Notes: generated from the letters alone by a model not told the origin. Numbered from the stretch's first letter, positions 8,306 to 18,801 are shown. The stretch is DNA of 64,000 bases from Flammeovirgaceae bacterium UBA6059 (GCA_002435755.1 DIYH01000025.1:1-64000); one strand, 5' to 3'. Numbers and translations: made by a program.

Positions 8306-11300
8306 CTATAATATAAATTAATCATCTTACGCATTCCGGGGTAAGACATATGATATTGACTTGGATAATTGAAGGCAGGGTGACTATTTGGATAGTCATT
8401 CATAATGGAATCAAAATGGCCAATTGCCCTAGCGTCAATATTTCCCTGTCCTTGACTAAAGTGAACGTACCACGACCATTTATGTGCTGTATTCTCAGTA
8501 TAATGTTCAAAAGTCTTTTCATCAAGCCCCAAAAACGATAAATTATTTCGATGATACGCATGAATTAGCTCATGGCCTAAAGTCGCCTGTAACTGAATAT
8601 TGTTCGATGCAGACGCTGGAGATATGTAAATACGAGTAGTTTTGAAATTAGGATTATACTCCGCTACCCCTCCCACGCGCTGTTTAGGATTTTTCTTATC
8701 CGCGAAGAATCCGTCTTTTCGCTTAATATAATTATTGGGTATTTTACTGGCAGTGAGCTGTTTGACTCGCCAACCTCCCTCACTCCATCCAAATTTTTCA
8801 TTCGCCAATGCTTTTATTTCCTCATCGGTTTTTGGTTTCCCAATTGGCAATCCTTCGTAATTCACAACTGAGTCATGAGTTCTAATGCCTGTCAGTAAAT
8901 TACCACCATTCAAACTGGCACGAAAACCAGACATAAAAGTACTTATGCCAGCCATGGACAAACTAGTAAGACTCAATCGTCCTGTTCTGATCATTTCAAT
9001 ACCAGAAATAGCTAAACCTTTAGCTGCTCCATATAGCAAGCCCTCGGGTCTCCAAACTGATCCTAGAATTCCACCTAATCCACCATAAGTAAATCCATTC
9101 TGAATATTTCCTCCGTTCTCGTGAGCAACTTGAGCGCCTCCAACTGCACCCCATATTACACCAGCTGCAAATGCAAACTCACCATCTGGGTCTACACCCA
9201 TCGCTGGATTGTTACCCATCCCCGCATAAGGCGAGCTAAACTGGCCTGCAGGGTCTACACCGGTGAACCGGCCCAGCCCGGCATCATAGAGCCTTGCATG
9301 GAAGTCGTAGAGGTCGATCAGCTCCTGGGCCTCCTTGCCCTGATAGAAGCGCTTGTTGGGCTCACTCAGGAAGCGCGTATGGCCGAGATAGGCCGCCACA
9401 GAGCGATTGGAAAGGCCTGTTTCAGGAACTCCCGGAGTGTGGGTCACTGTTTCTGCTATGACCAGATTATCTATCACAATCATCATAGTATTGCTACCAT
9501 CATCGGTCATAGGCGCGGTATTCTCAATTATTAGATCAACTTCAGAAGAGCTACTACTCGTTGTGAAAGTATGGGTACCGCTATGTCCCTGGTCAATTTG
9601 TCCCAGCAACTGATCATCAACATAAACTTCGGCTAGTCCTCTGAAGCCATGTACTGAGAACTGAATCATCAACTCACTACCAGCCGTTTTTGAGATCGTT
9701 CGCTTGGCCCGCCCCGCTTCAGAGGTGCTGTTTTGACCCCTGATTCTGAGTCTGCCGTTACTAGAGTTTTTGTCGACGTTTCCCGATAGAGGATCAAATG
9801 ACAGGGGATCACCCACTTCAAAGGTATCATGAATCAATTCACTGGTTTCAGAAATTGGATCAACTCCGTCTTCTGCATCCTGACTATAAGTATGACCATT
9901 GAAAGTCAGGCCGAAAGGATAGTAGTCCTGGGCCTGATCGATCGGGCTCATATCTACGGTGATGGTCAGCTCATCAAAGTAGATCGGGGTATTAGTGACT
10001 CCCTGATTAGATACATAGACAAAGAGATACCCGTTCTCATCGAAAATGCGGCTTAGGCCCAATGCCTCATGCTGACCCTGAGCTGCAGTAGTCACCTGCG
10101 CCATATCATATCCTGTATCCGGATCGAACTCGAAGCTCTCGTCAAGAAAGATATAGGTCAGGTAAGCTTTGGGGTTAACATTCGAATGAGTATTAACAAC
10201 CCCGGTCAAAGTACTTGCAATCGCTCCAAATGGGTTCGTTGTATTTACCAATTCACCGAGTCCATTGTCTATCCAAAACGCATCCGTCAATGCAGCATCA
10301 AGAGCACCTGCCTGAGCATTGGTATGTGATCCGGCATACTTAGCCCATGCCTCCATAGTGATCTGATCACCAGCCTGTACACGATAGGTAAATGCCGGAC
10401 CTATGATATCATTGATGCCATCAAGAGGTACCGTATGAGTATAACTATTATTGCCTGTCCGTATCCTGGTATAGTCGTAGGCGCTATTGCTTGTACGCAT
10501 ATCCAGATTGTCGAAGTGCGCTTGCTCAGTGTCTAGTTCGTCATCTTCCATCGTTGCTCTGAAGACCTGTATTCGGTCCATGTCAGAGCTCAGTATACTT
10601 CTGATATTACCCAGGTGGTCAGTAAGGTAGTATTGGTAGTCCAGTTTATTCCACCCATGGGGCTGCACTGGGTTGGTCACCGGATCATCTATGATGTTTT
10701 CAACGATCCTGCCCTCCTCATGGAAGATATGACCGAGACGTACTGCCGTGGCGCTAGCCTGGTACTGCAGCTCTCCATGATAGATCGTACTATCGACCAG
10801 TGCTCCACCCACGTAGACGCTGGAAGTGAGTTTCATCCCAGCTGCATCGTAGGTATAAGATAAGTAATCACCATTGTCCAAAGTGATCCTGGTTGGTTTA
10901 TTCAGGTCGTTGTAGGTGATCTGCTGAATTCCTTTGTTTTCTTCAATCACCAGGTTACCTGCCAGATCATAATGGAGTTCCTCTTCGTCATCAGCTCTGT
11001 CAGCATAGCCTTCATCCTGCTGAGATTGGTCACTCACTTTTCGGATACGATCACCGTCATAGACATAGTAGAGTTCATCGATCTTACTATCCATATCCCC
11101 ATGTTCCCCCTTACGGGTCAGTTTGAGGATGTTACCATTTTGATCATAGCGATCTACCCTTACGGTAAAGTCGTTCACTCCAGTGTAATCAGCGAGACTC
11201 ATACGACCCATATCGTCGTATTGATAGCCAAAGTGATTGACAACTACATCCTCTTGGGGCTCTAGTGCCTTGCGGTTAAACCAGCTCATGCCCGACAGTT

Positions 11301-14300
11301 GACCATTGAAGTGTCCCTGATCAAAGCCATGCTCAAAAGACAGCTCCATGCCAAAAACATCTGGTAAACCTCCTGGCCCTTCATTAGGATTATCCGGGTT
11401 ATTCACGGTAGTGAGTGCCCCACGGATATCATAGGTATAGTCTAATTGTTGAATAGGAGTAGGTTGTCCTGTGGTGGCATGCAAATCTTTGCGGATGGTT
11501 TCGCCCAGCTCATTGTAGGCAAAGCCGGACAAGGTCACGACTTCATTATCATCGATCTGGTGGTCTACCGACAATAGTCTGTCCCTATGATCGTAGGTAT
11601 AGCCGCGCGTGATCTCTACCTGCTGTGGTGTATCGGCCGCACCATTGGTAATGCCTTCATTGTAGACTGTCACTTCGGTATCGACCGTACCGGTGTAGTT
11701 GTACCATGTAAAGGAGCGGTCTTTGGCACCCAGATGGTTATCACCAACAGACTGGACCAGCTCATAGTCATCGTTGTAGTAGCTGACGCTAGTGAGCCAG
11801 GTACCGTTAGCATCGAGTAGTCTTAGCTTCCCACCGGTACTCAAGCCGATCACGCCTGTAGACTTATCTGCTGTCGTCATCGACTTACCATTGTTTGCCG
11901 TATAAGTCGTAAAGGGGTATCCTGCCGCCCCGGGGAAGTTATAGTGATCATAGTACAGCACACTACGAAGGTCAGCTTCAGTGATGGTCGGATAGGTATT
12001 GTTAATCGTGTAGCCAATATCACCTGCCCCTGTCCAATCTTCATGTTTTGCGGTAGCGGCCCTGGCGGCAGCCCTGATCTCCTCTGGCGTCAATGCACCC
12101 AGGTCCACCACACCGCTGAGCACCGGTCGGGACTGGTTGTCAAACTTGGTAAAGGACCAGAGACTATCAGCCAATCGCATATGAGGCCCTTGTGACATGA
12201 TCTGTCGGCCCCAGCGATCATAGACAAAATACTGCCAGTCCGCTCCCGGACTTTTCGAAGCGATCAACTGCTGTCGTTCATCGTACTCATAGATGAAAAG
12301 CTGCTCATGGACGTTGATACTGGTGATGAGGCGGCCTTCTCGCCCATTTTCACTTTTAGAAATAAAGAAGCGATCATCTGGTCCCAGGTCATCAGTGTAA
12401 GAGCTCACCCGGAAAGGTTCTTTCAATGTGACCCTTACCCCTTCGACATAGTAGTAGTCTACATGCTGATATGAGTAAAGCTCCTTATCATAATTGAGCG
12501 CCATGGCATTCTCATCTTCGATGTAGTCATAGTCCGGTGACTCCATCTTATGCAGAGCCTCTGGGGTCATGATCACCCTTAGGTTGCCAAAATCATCGTA
12601 GATATAATTGGTCTTCACCCAGTGTCCATCGCTATCGCGAACACGGCTTTGTACAAGCTGCCCGCGCTTGTTGGAGAACTCGAGGTATTCTTTGCCCATC
12701 TCATCTTCGCTGACACTGACCGCCAGGCTGTGATCGGGGTAGTCATGATTGCTTTGGTACTTGATCGTTTTGCTATCAAGGAAGTAGCGGTGTATCGCAC
12801 TGTCCAACTCCTCACGGTTAGACCTTGTATAGGCTTTGGCAGTTTTCTTATCGATACCGGACCAGTCATTCCCTGGTAGGTACACCTCGCCTGGCTTGGC
12901 CGACTCAAGCACACGATTAAGCGGAGAGTCCTCGTACCGTACCCGGGAATAAGCATAAGTAGATTGTGGAAGCGTTGAGTTGCCTGACTGGTTGTAGAAC
13001 TCATACTGTTCAAGTAATGCATCAGGTCGGAAGGCCCCAGTACTTTGATTCTCTAGTGAAGTGGTGTAGGCCATATATTGATGAGGACTTCTGCCTAGCT
13101 CATCAAATGAGGTGGGCTGTACAAAGTCAAAGCCTCCGGGACTGGAACCACGCGAGACGGACTGGACACCCCTGCCCAGACCATCACTATAGCTGGTCTC
13201 CACCATCATGTCAGCGGAGGAGGTCGCCAGATCAAATATGTTTTCATCAGTAGTTTTCTGACGTGTAGTGTAGGTACGGACATAGTTGAGTGCAGGAGCT
13301 GTTAAGTTTTCGGCTGGTGGAGTACCTGCTACATTTTCGCCGGAACCGGTTTCATTTGGCTCATTGATCCAATTGCGCCTTCTTACACCAGGTGTAGTAT
13401 ATTTCTTGCCATTAGGTAGTGTGACTTCATACTGATAGAGCCCCTCCTGAAGAAATGAATATTGCTCTGCCGCCGGGTCATAAGCAATGCCATCCAACAA
13501 CCATGAGACGGTCACGCCTTCACTATTGATCTGCGTGATGTAGGCAGGATCGTCATAAGGAGTTCCTACAGTTAGCAGCATATCTGCAGTTGGCTCGAGT
13601 ATCGAACCCCCGTCTCCTAGAAGTAGCTGGGGATAAGGATAGACGTCAGCTGAGAGAGAGACTTTTGATCCTGTGCAACCATACTGAGAAACGGCATGGA
13701 CATCATAAGTAATAGGATCACCATCTAGCGCTATTTCTGCTGTGGTAAACTGATGTTCAGATTGGCCTTCGATTGAGTTACTTTGCCCCGACTCGAACCA
13801 TTCGTAAGATGTACCATGGTCAGAGGAGACGCTCAATACCACCGAACCAGACCCAAATCTGGATTGGATTTGGGGATCGGTGATTTGGGGTACCGGAAAA
13901 GTTTCAAAATCCACGGCATGGGAATTACCCCAACATCCATCTACATATTCTTGAATAAAAGCAGTCTCACCTTCGTGATATGTTTTTGCTAGGCTGTTGT
14001 CGCTATGTTCTCTTCCATCTACCATAGTTTGCCAGTACCAGTCTTCGGCATCAGGCCCCACCAGTGGAATGTCGATCTTAAGCAAAGAAGCTTTCCCACA
14101 AAAGGGTATAAATGATGTAGGTGGTGGTTGATCTGTAAGGTTGATGGGATCACCAACTTTGAACTCGACGACATTTGAGTACAGGTCATCCGGGTCAATC
14201 GGGCATCCATAGAGTTCGGTAACCAGCGATTTAACACGAAATTCAGTATTTACTAAAGGTGAAGAAAGACCAACAGGCCAAGCGACCCAGATATCTTGGC

Positions 14301-16449
14301 CGGGCAGGGAAAACTGAATTTTATATGGACCCGATACCCCTTCAATATCAAACATCAGTTCAGGCAACCGATCATTCATGCAGGCTTCCTGGACAGGCAG
14401 TGATAGCATACCGGCATCTCCTCTAGGCTGCACCGTAACATTAAACTCAACTGGCGCTACTGTACAAGGACCAAGCTTCGGTGTTATACTGTATTTGATT
14501 GATACCAACTGGCCGGAATTATTTATAATCTGTTGGCTCAGTTCATGCGGACCATTAATATCACCGCTAACCTGGAAGCTCACCAATGAAGCATCTAGTT
14601 CTGAGAAATTGGGAGTCAATTGATCATCAATTGCTGCGGTCCATTCATAGAAGGAATCGTTGTTGTGTGTTGAGAAAACCTGAGTAAATGTATCATCCCA
14701 GCAAATTGCCGATGGATTGCCATTCTGACCATCAAAGTTCGGTAAGGGATCGATAATGATACTTGGCTCAGGAAGCACACTCACGTGCATACTGGGGTAA
14801 CGATTGACACCACAGCCACCTGTGAAATCAGTGTCTAGCTCGGCCCAGAAGTATGAGGATTCATCGATATTGTGCTGTACATGTTCATATCCAACAATCT
14901 CAGGAATAATCTCATAATAAGGCAATTCTATCTGATGCAGTAGCTTCGTGGCGTTTGTCGGATTATTTCGATCAGCTTCTGACACCCGCTTCCATATAAC
15001 CTTCCCAGTGTTGTCACTTAACTGGAGTACAACATCTCCTCCATTGCAAATAGTCGTTGGGTAGCCAATGATACTCTCTCCAGAATCGAAGTGTGGCCTT
15101 ACATCCAGACTGAAGGTTTGAACATCGCCGGAAACTGTTATACCATTTGATGTAAGCTGAGGCGTAATCGTATATGTGACATGTGCATCATTGGTAGCGA
15201 CACTTGTGGTATTCGTTAACGTGTGATTGAAGATTCCTGAACCACTAGCATCACTAATATTACCCCCATTGACTGTTCTTGACCATAAGAAAATGGTTTC
15301 TGGATGACTATCCGTCATACCAATATCCAAAACATATCCGCTACAAACCACAGCCGGTGGAGGTGTAAATGTCACTGAAGGCTTTGGTACTATATGCACT
15401 GTGATCTCATTACCAGTATAAAGTTGAGAGCAAGGTGAAACCCGTGATTTTCCCCTGAACTTGTATGTTGCAAAATCGTTTTCAGGTTGATTGATGATGT
15501 GGGAATAAACTGTGGATGAATTAGGCAATTCACCTGATCCTATAATTGTCCAGTCTCCGTCACCCTTTTGATATTCCAGGTCCATTGGAGCTCCTTCTCC
15601 ATTATTTAGGAGCTTGAAGTTGATCGGCTGGATATCATCCCATGACAGGGTTATTTCACTAATTTGACCATCACCATTGACAATCAGTTGATTGTCGTAG
15701 AGGATTGGGTCCACATTGACATGTACAACTAGAGGAGTACCTTCACATCCTTTGTTAAGCAGATTGAAATTGAATGTTAAGCTTTTAGGCGATCTAGATA
15801 AATTCTCAATACCATTCACTACTATCTCCACCTGTGCTTCCCTGTGAATACCAGTAGTTATTCGCTGAGCAGTTAGTTGAATATTAGGATCAAATATGAC
15901 GCTATCTGTATCACCCTCGACTTCCCAACTCAAATCCGAAATGGAGAAATCACCATCCCATTGATCCAACCAATACCAGCCATATTGAGTATGATAATCG
16001 ACACTTACACCATCCCCGCTACAAACATTCTTAATTATAGGATCAGCTATTGGAATGTATGCCTGACCATTCCACTCTCCTGGTAATGATCCCATTTCAG
16101 AGTCTAGAATCAAAATATTCGAGTATTGACCATTTACATCGATCGCTTGTACTTCAAGATCATATATTTGCACTGGAATTGTCTCGCCGGAAATTGGGGA
16201 TGACCAGTTCGTCCAATCTTGCTGTGGTCCTCCATAAGGTCTACGTAATCTGAACCGCCAATCATAATCATAATTCTGATAAGCAGGAGAGCCATTTACT
16301 AGCAGTCGGAATTCGTCACATATGACTCCCTCGGTCTCTAAGGAAATAGTGGGTTGAGCAATGACAGCAATCCAAAGGGTGTTCAATACAAAAACTAATA
16401 TGGCTCGCTTGCAAATCGAACTATTGGACAGGAGAATCTCTCGACTCAT
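8302..16449 (-). CDS. Giant RHS repeat protein with C-terminal HELIH metallopeptidase-like domain
   Basis: The protein has 2715 residues. A signal peptide (about 1-31) ends in AVIAQ. Residues about 35-1000 are repeated PKD-like/Ig-like beta modules. From about residue 1056 (NYVRTYTTRQ) there is a DUF6443-type opening followed by YD repeats of the RHS shell. The usual DYYPFGLTFNG motif is near residue 2178, but the following YQGKEAQE...YDFHARLYDAGLGRF block comes only near 2368, so about 175 residues of beta-rich sequence are inserted. The core ends RFTGVDP...NNPAMGVDPDG, and the last 292 residues are the variable tip: a glycine-rich hydrophobic stretch, then TLGHELIHAYH with HExxH at 2626-2630 (codons 8560-8574) and a downstream EHYTEN that may give a third zinc ligand. 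This suggests a zinc metallopeptidase toxin. A putative immunity gene follows immediately. Confidence 0.9.
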   Translation of the reverse strand: MSREILLSNSSICKRAILVFVLNTLWIAVIAQPTISLETEGVICDEFRLLVNGSPAYQNYDYDWRFRLRRPYGGPQQDWTNWSSPISGETIPVQIYDLEVQAIDVNGQYSNILILDSEMGSLPGEWNGQAYIPIADPIIKNVCSGDGVSVDYHTQYGWYWLDQWDGDFSISDLSWEVEGDTDSVIFDPNIQLTAQRITTGIHREAQVEIVVNGIENLSRSPKSLTFNFNLLNKGCEGTPLVVHVNVDPILYDNQLIVNGDGQISEITLSWDDIQPINFKLLNNGEGAPMDLEYQKGDGDWTIIGSGELPNSSTVYSHIINQPENDFATYKFRGKSRVSPCSQLYTGNEITVHIVPKPSVTFTPPPAVVCSGYVLDIGMTDSHPETIFLWSRTVNGGNISDASGSGIFNHTLTNTTSVATNDAHVTYTITPQLTSNGITVSGDVQTFSLDVRPHFDSGESIIGYPTTICNGGDVVLQLSDNTGKVIWKRVSEADRNNPTNATKLLHQIELPYYEIIPEIVGYEHVQHNIDESSYFWAELDTDFTGGCGVNRYPSMHVSVLPEPSIIIDPLPNFDGQNGNPSAICWDDTFTQVFSTHNNDSFYEWTAAIDDQLTPNFSELDASLVSFQVSGDINGPHELSQQIINNSGQLVSIKYSITPKLGPCTVAPVEFNVTVQPRGDAGMLSLPVQEACMNDRLPELMFDIEGVSGPYKIQFSLPGQDIWVAWPVGLSSPLVNTEFRVKSLVTELYGCPIDPDDLYSNVVEFKVGDPINLTDQPPPTSFIPFCGKASLLKIDIPLVGPDAEDWYWQTMVDGREHSDNSLAKTYHEGETAFIQEYVDGCWGNSHAVDFETFPVPQITDPQIQSRFGSGSVVLSVSSDHGTSYEWFESGQSNSIEGQSEHQFTTAEIALDGDPITYDVHAVSQYGCTGSKVSLSADVYPYPQLLLGDGGSILEPTADMLLTVGTPYDDPAYITQINSEGVTVSWLLDGIAYDPAAEQYSFLQEGLYQYEVTLPNGKKYTTPGVRRRNWINEPNETGSGENVAGTPPAENLTAPALNYVRTYTTRQKTTDENIFDLATSSADMMVETSYSDGLGRGVQSVSRGSSPGGFDFVQPTSFDELGRSPHQYMAYTTSLENQSTGAFRPDALLEQYEFYNQSGNSTLPQSTYAYSRVRYEDSPLNRVLESAKPGEVYLPGNDWSGIDKKTAKAYTRSNREELDSAIHRYFLDSKTIKYQSNHDYPDHSLAVSVSEDEMGKEYLEFSNKRGQLVQSRVRDSDGHWVKTNYIYDDFGNLRVIMTPEALHKMESPDYDYIEDENAMALNYDKELYSYQHVDYYYVEGVRVTLKEPFRVSSYTDDLGPDDRFFISKSENGREGRLITSINVHEQLFIYEYDERQQLIASKSPGADWQYFVYDRWGRQIMSQGPHMRLADSLWSFTKFDNQSRPVLSGVVDLGALTPEEIRAAARAATAKHEDWTGAGDIGYTINNTYPTITEADLRSVLYYDHYNFPGAAGYPFTTYTANNGKSMTTADKSTGVIGLSTGGKLRLLDANGTWLTSVSYYNDDYELVQSVGDNHLGAKDRSFTWYNYTGTVDTEVTVYNEGITNGAADTPQQVEITRGYTYDHRDRLLSVDHQIDDNEVVTLSGFAYNELGETIRKDLHATTGQPTPIQQLDYTYDIRGALTTVNNPDNPNEGPGGLPDVFGMELSFEHGFDQGHFNGQLSGMSWFNRKALEPQEDVVVNHFGYQYDDMGRMSLADYTGVNDFTVRVDRYDQNGNILKLTRKGEHGDMDSKIDELYYVYDGDRIRKVSDQSQQDEGYADRADDEEELHYDLAGNLVIEENKGIQQITYNDLNKPTRITLDNGDYLSYTYDAAGMKLTSSVYVGGALVDSTIYHGELQYQASATAVRLGHIFHEEGRIVENIIDDPVTNPVQPHGWNKLDYQYYLTDHLGNIRSILSSDMDRIQVFRATMEDDELDTEQAHFDNLDMRTSNSAYDYTRIRTGNNSYTHTVPLDGINDIIGPAFTYRVQAGDQITMEAWAKYAGSHTNAQAGALDAALTDAFWIDNGLGELVNTTNPFGAIASTLTGVVNTHSNVNPKAYLTYIFLDESFEFDPDTGYDMAQVTTAAQGQHEALGLSRIFDENGYLFVYVSNQGVTNTPIYFDELTITVDMSPIDQAQDYYPFGLTFNGHTYSQDAEDGVDPISETSELIHDTFEVGDPLSFDPLSGNVDKNSSNGRLRIRGQNSTSEAGRAKRTISKTAGSELMIQFSVHGFRGLAEVYVDDQLLGQIDQGHSGTHTFTTSSSSSEVDLIIENTAPMTDDGSNTMMIVIDNLVIAETVTHTPGVPETGLSNRSVAAYLGHTRFLSEPNKRFYQGKEAQELIDLYDFHARLYDAGLGRFTGVDPAGQFSSPYAGMGNNPAMGVDPDGEFAFAAGVIWGAVGGAQVAHENGGNIQNGFTYGGLGGILGSVWRPEGLLYGAAKGLAISGIEMIRTGRLSLTSLSMAGISTFMSGFRASLNGGNLLTGIRTHDSVVNYEGLPIGKPKTDEEIKALANEKFGWSEGGWRVKQLTASKIPNNYIKRKDGFFADKKNPKQRVGGVAEYNPNFKTTRIYISPASASNNIQLQATLGHELIHAYHRNNLSFLGLDEKTFEHYTENTAHKWSWYVHFSQGQGNIDARAIGHFDSIMNDYPNSHPAFNYPSQYHMSYPGMRKMINLYYR

Positions 16450-16648
16450 TAGGTTGGGTTTTACGTTAAAAAAACCACTACGAATTCGCAGTGAATCATT
16501 AATAAAAATTATTGACCATAAACGTTATTGGCACTACCTGTCCAATCATGTCTATAGGTCAATAGTAACCTTAACATGTACCCTATTAGCTGGCTCAAAG
16601 AATTGTAGAAAAAATGAAATTAGCAATATGATAAAAATCAGGATTTAT

Positions 16649-16673
16649 TAAGTCGCTGATCATCAGCGATTAA
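16649..16673. promoter_or_regulatory. Near-perfect palindrome upstream of the RHS gene
   Basis: Arms TCGCTGAT and ATCAGCGA are perfectly complementary around a single central base, and extend to TTAA on both sides with one bulged base. The site is about 200 bases upstream of the RHS start. There is no T-tract on either side, so a terminator is unlikely. A dimeric-regulator operator or a cruciform site is possible; no binding protein is known. Confidence 0.35.
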
Positions 16674-16861
16674 CAAACACGCTGAACAGTTTTCAATTCT
16701 AAATTATTCTTAAAAATACTCATAGTCTATTCCCCTCATTTGGGTGAGTACGAATAAGTTGAGAGTTTGAGATTAAGGTTAAACGTTCAAAGACAGCACT
16801 GGACAAAGGCGAACCTGGTCTTCAAGCTCACTTATTGGTTAAATCTGTGATCTAGAATCGA

Positions 16862-16892
16862 GATATCCGATATTTTAGCAGTATCGGATGTC
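16862..16892. terminator. Hairpin between capA-like gene and RHS gene
   Basis: Arms ATCCGATA and TATCGGAT (8 bp, extendable to 11 with a wobble) enclose 9 bases. The hairpin lies about 100 bases past the end of the minus-strand capA-like gene. No U-tract follows, so it may be a factor-dependent stop or another RNA structure rather than a classical terminator. Confidence 0.3.
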
Positions 16893-16993
16893 TGGGACCT
16901 GAGTCTGACAGCCTTTTAAGAATCAATTTCGGTCTATTGATGAATATAAGGAAGGGCAGTTTTTCTGTCTTGTCTGACAAAAGCAGATTCCCC

Positions 16994-18346
16994 TCATTCT
17001 AGTTTTACCACACCCACGCTTCCATTCCAGGTGATGGTGGTACCATAGGGGCTGGACAATTCTATCAGATCGTTAATGATCTTCTTACCCAACTTTTCAT
17101 CAGTGAGCATCGGTCTGCCGCGTGCTTGCCGCGGTTGGCCATGTCCCAAAGTGATAGGGTGTAGCGTAATTGCAGTCAGCTCACCGCTTCGCCATGCTGG
17201 AACTGCGATCACTGACTCCCATACTTCAGGATTAGAGGGAAACCCGATCTCATCGTTCTGATATCTAACATCGTTGAAGTCGGCCACATGGCTGCTCTCA
17301 TCCAATCCAAAACGCTCGTAATTTTCATAAGGTAATCTCAGAAGCGTCTCATTCTGGAAGACGAAATCACCAAGACTGTAGAAGATAGGCTTATTCTTGT
17401 ATATCTCAATACCTCGCAAGACGTGCGGCCCATGCCCCACTACAACATCCGCGCCGGCATCAATCATAGCCCTGGCAAAAGTCTCCAGAAACCGGGCAGG
17501 TACCTCCAGACTTTTGTAGCGCTCATGTGCATGGATGGTCACTATCGTAATATCAGCCAAACCGCTCGCGTTACGAACAACGGCAGCTATATCATCCAAA
17601 TCTTCTTTGTTGGGTACCGTGATTTCATCAGGAACCTCGGAAGCTTCAAATTCTCTACCAAATAACCTGAATCCCTCAGCGCGCGCCCACCACCCCATAT
17701 TGGACAAACCAAGAGCTTCATCAATAGCCTTTAGTTGGTTGAGCTGTTCGGAAGTCACCTGGTATCGCTTCTCATAGCGCATGGGGTTGAGCCCTGGTCT
17801 TGCAGGTATATCATCACGAGACTTTCCAGCACGGGAGTGGTCAGGAAAAGTCGAAGCACATGAGATCAATGCGACCCGCGCTTTAGCAGTTTCGAGAAAC
17901 CGCGCTTCCCTGGCTTCAGCAAGACTTTCTCCTGAACCTGCATGAAGCAGACCTGCCGCTTCAGTATGTTTTAAGTTGATGCGCATGCCTTCCACCCCAT
18001 AGTCACCCGTATGATTGTTGGCCGTGGACACCATATCAAAGCCTGCCCAAACTAACTCTTCTGCCAACTGCGGATCAGCCCTCATATAAGTACCTCCACT
18101 TTGATGCATCGGAAAAGCCTCGTAATCATGAAAAAGTACTTCCAGATTCGTGAAGGCAGCATCCGCATTACGAAGAATATCGATCATTTCCAGATATTCT
18201 GGCTCTTGGTAAACAGAGAGTTTCCTTGTTATAATCGCATCACCGGTGAATGCGATTATGAATTCTTGATTTTGTGAGGGTTGTGAATGTGTGTTGCTCA
18301 GAAACACAGTACAGAGAGCAAGACAGATCAAATGACATCTTTTCAT
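16994..18346 (-). CDS. CapA-family metallophosphoesterase-like protein
   Basis: The protein has 450 residues with a signal peptide (MKRCHLICLALCTVFLSNTHS), so it is exported. It shows the PGA_cap/CapA fold motifs in order: FTGDAIITRK (first metal aspartate), AFTNLEVLF (NLE), DMVSTANNHTGDYG (NNH), VVVGHGPHVLRGIE (GHGPH) and FYSLGDFVF. CapA proteins are metallophosphoesterase relatives, first known from poly-gamma-glutamate capsule export, but many standalone members have no defined substrate. No capB or capC partner is nearby, so a capsule role is not supported here. It is a single gene with long gaps on both sides. Confidence 0.9.
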   Translation of the reverse strand: MKRCHLICLALCTVFLSNTHSQPSQNQEFIIAFTGDAIITRKLSVYQEPEYLEMIDILRNADAAFTNLEVLFHDYEAFPMHQSGGTYMRADPQLAEELVWAGFDMVSTANNHTGDYGVEGMRINLKHTEAAGLLHAGSGESLAEAREARFLETAKARVALISCASTFPDHSRAGKSRDDIPARPGLNPMRYEKRYQVTSEQLNQLKAIDEALGLSNMGWWARAEGFRLFGREFEASEVPDEITVPNKEDLDDIAAVVRNASGLADITIVTIHAHERYKSLEVPARFLETFARAMIDAGADVVVGHGPHVLRGIEIYKNKPIFYSLGDFVFQNETLLRLPYENYERFGLDESSHVADFNDVRYQNDEIGFPSNPEVWESVIAVPAWRSGELTAITLHPITLGHGQPRQARGRPMLTDEKLGKKIINDLIELSSPYGTTITWNGSVGVVKLE

Positions 18347-18585
18347 AGCAATTGGTTTTTAACGTATCAAAAAGGCCGTCGTAAAGCCGACCCAACTGAA
18401 TATCCAACAATATATCAGTAAAAGACAGTGTTATTTGATAGCCGGTAATGAGTAGTTTATGACCAAATCAAAGTACATCAACTTCCAAAATATAGTTTGT
18501 AGAAGGTCCGTCAAGAGTCAGGAAGCTGTTATAATCAGGAGAGTATGTCGCTAAATTACAAGAAAGAGAAGAGGAGTCGCCTTGA

Positions 18586-18801
18586 TCAAAAAATCGCTGC
18601 GAAACCGGGTGTGCTTGCGGTAATGAGGATAGCGACAATGATACCCGCTATGATAGTGAAGTGTTGGTGATATTTTAAAATCAATCGTTGCACGATCCTT
18701 TTGCGGCTATTATCGTGCCAAAGATTATAATTATCTGATTTACAAATATTTACAACTAAGTCAAGATCGGAATTCGTCCATTTATGAACGAATGCTTCCA
18801 T
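18586..18801 (-). CDS. Possible small tail-anchored membrane protein
   Basis: This is an ORF of 71 codons. Its C-terminus carries a convincing hydrophobic segment (FTIIAGIIVAILITASTPGF) after a basic stretch (RKRIVQRLILKYHQH). The N-terminal half is polar and unremarkable. It stands alone in a gap of about 630 bases between the FKBP gene and the capA-like gene. No family is recognised, and a chance ORF cannot be excluded. Confidence 0.35.
   Translation of the reverse strand: MEAFVHKWTNSDLDLVVNICKSDNYNLWHDNSRKRIVQRLILKYHQHFTIIAGIIVAILITASTPGFAAIF

Larger units (their letters stand above)
16450..16993. other. Intergenic region upstream of the giant RHS gene
   Basis: These 544 bases hold no convincing gene. 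They must carry the promoter of the minus-strand RHS gene and the end of the capA-like transcript. Two inverted repeats stand out and are listed separately (16649-16673 and 16862-16892). No clear Bacteroidota promoter (TTG then TAnnTTTG at proper spacing) could be fixed by eye. Confidence 0.6.

Noticed and set aside
9121..9534. 137-codon plus-strand ORF inside the RHS gene
   Set aside because: Shadow of the RHS coding frame; composition and lack of motifs do not support a gene.
12615..13022. 135-codon minus-strand ORF in another frame of the RHS gene
   Set aside because: Fully inside conserved YD-repeat coding sequence; a frame shadow.
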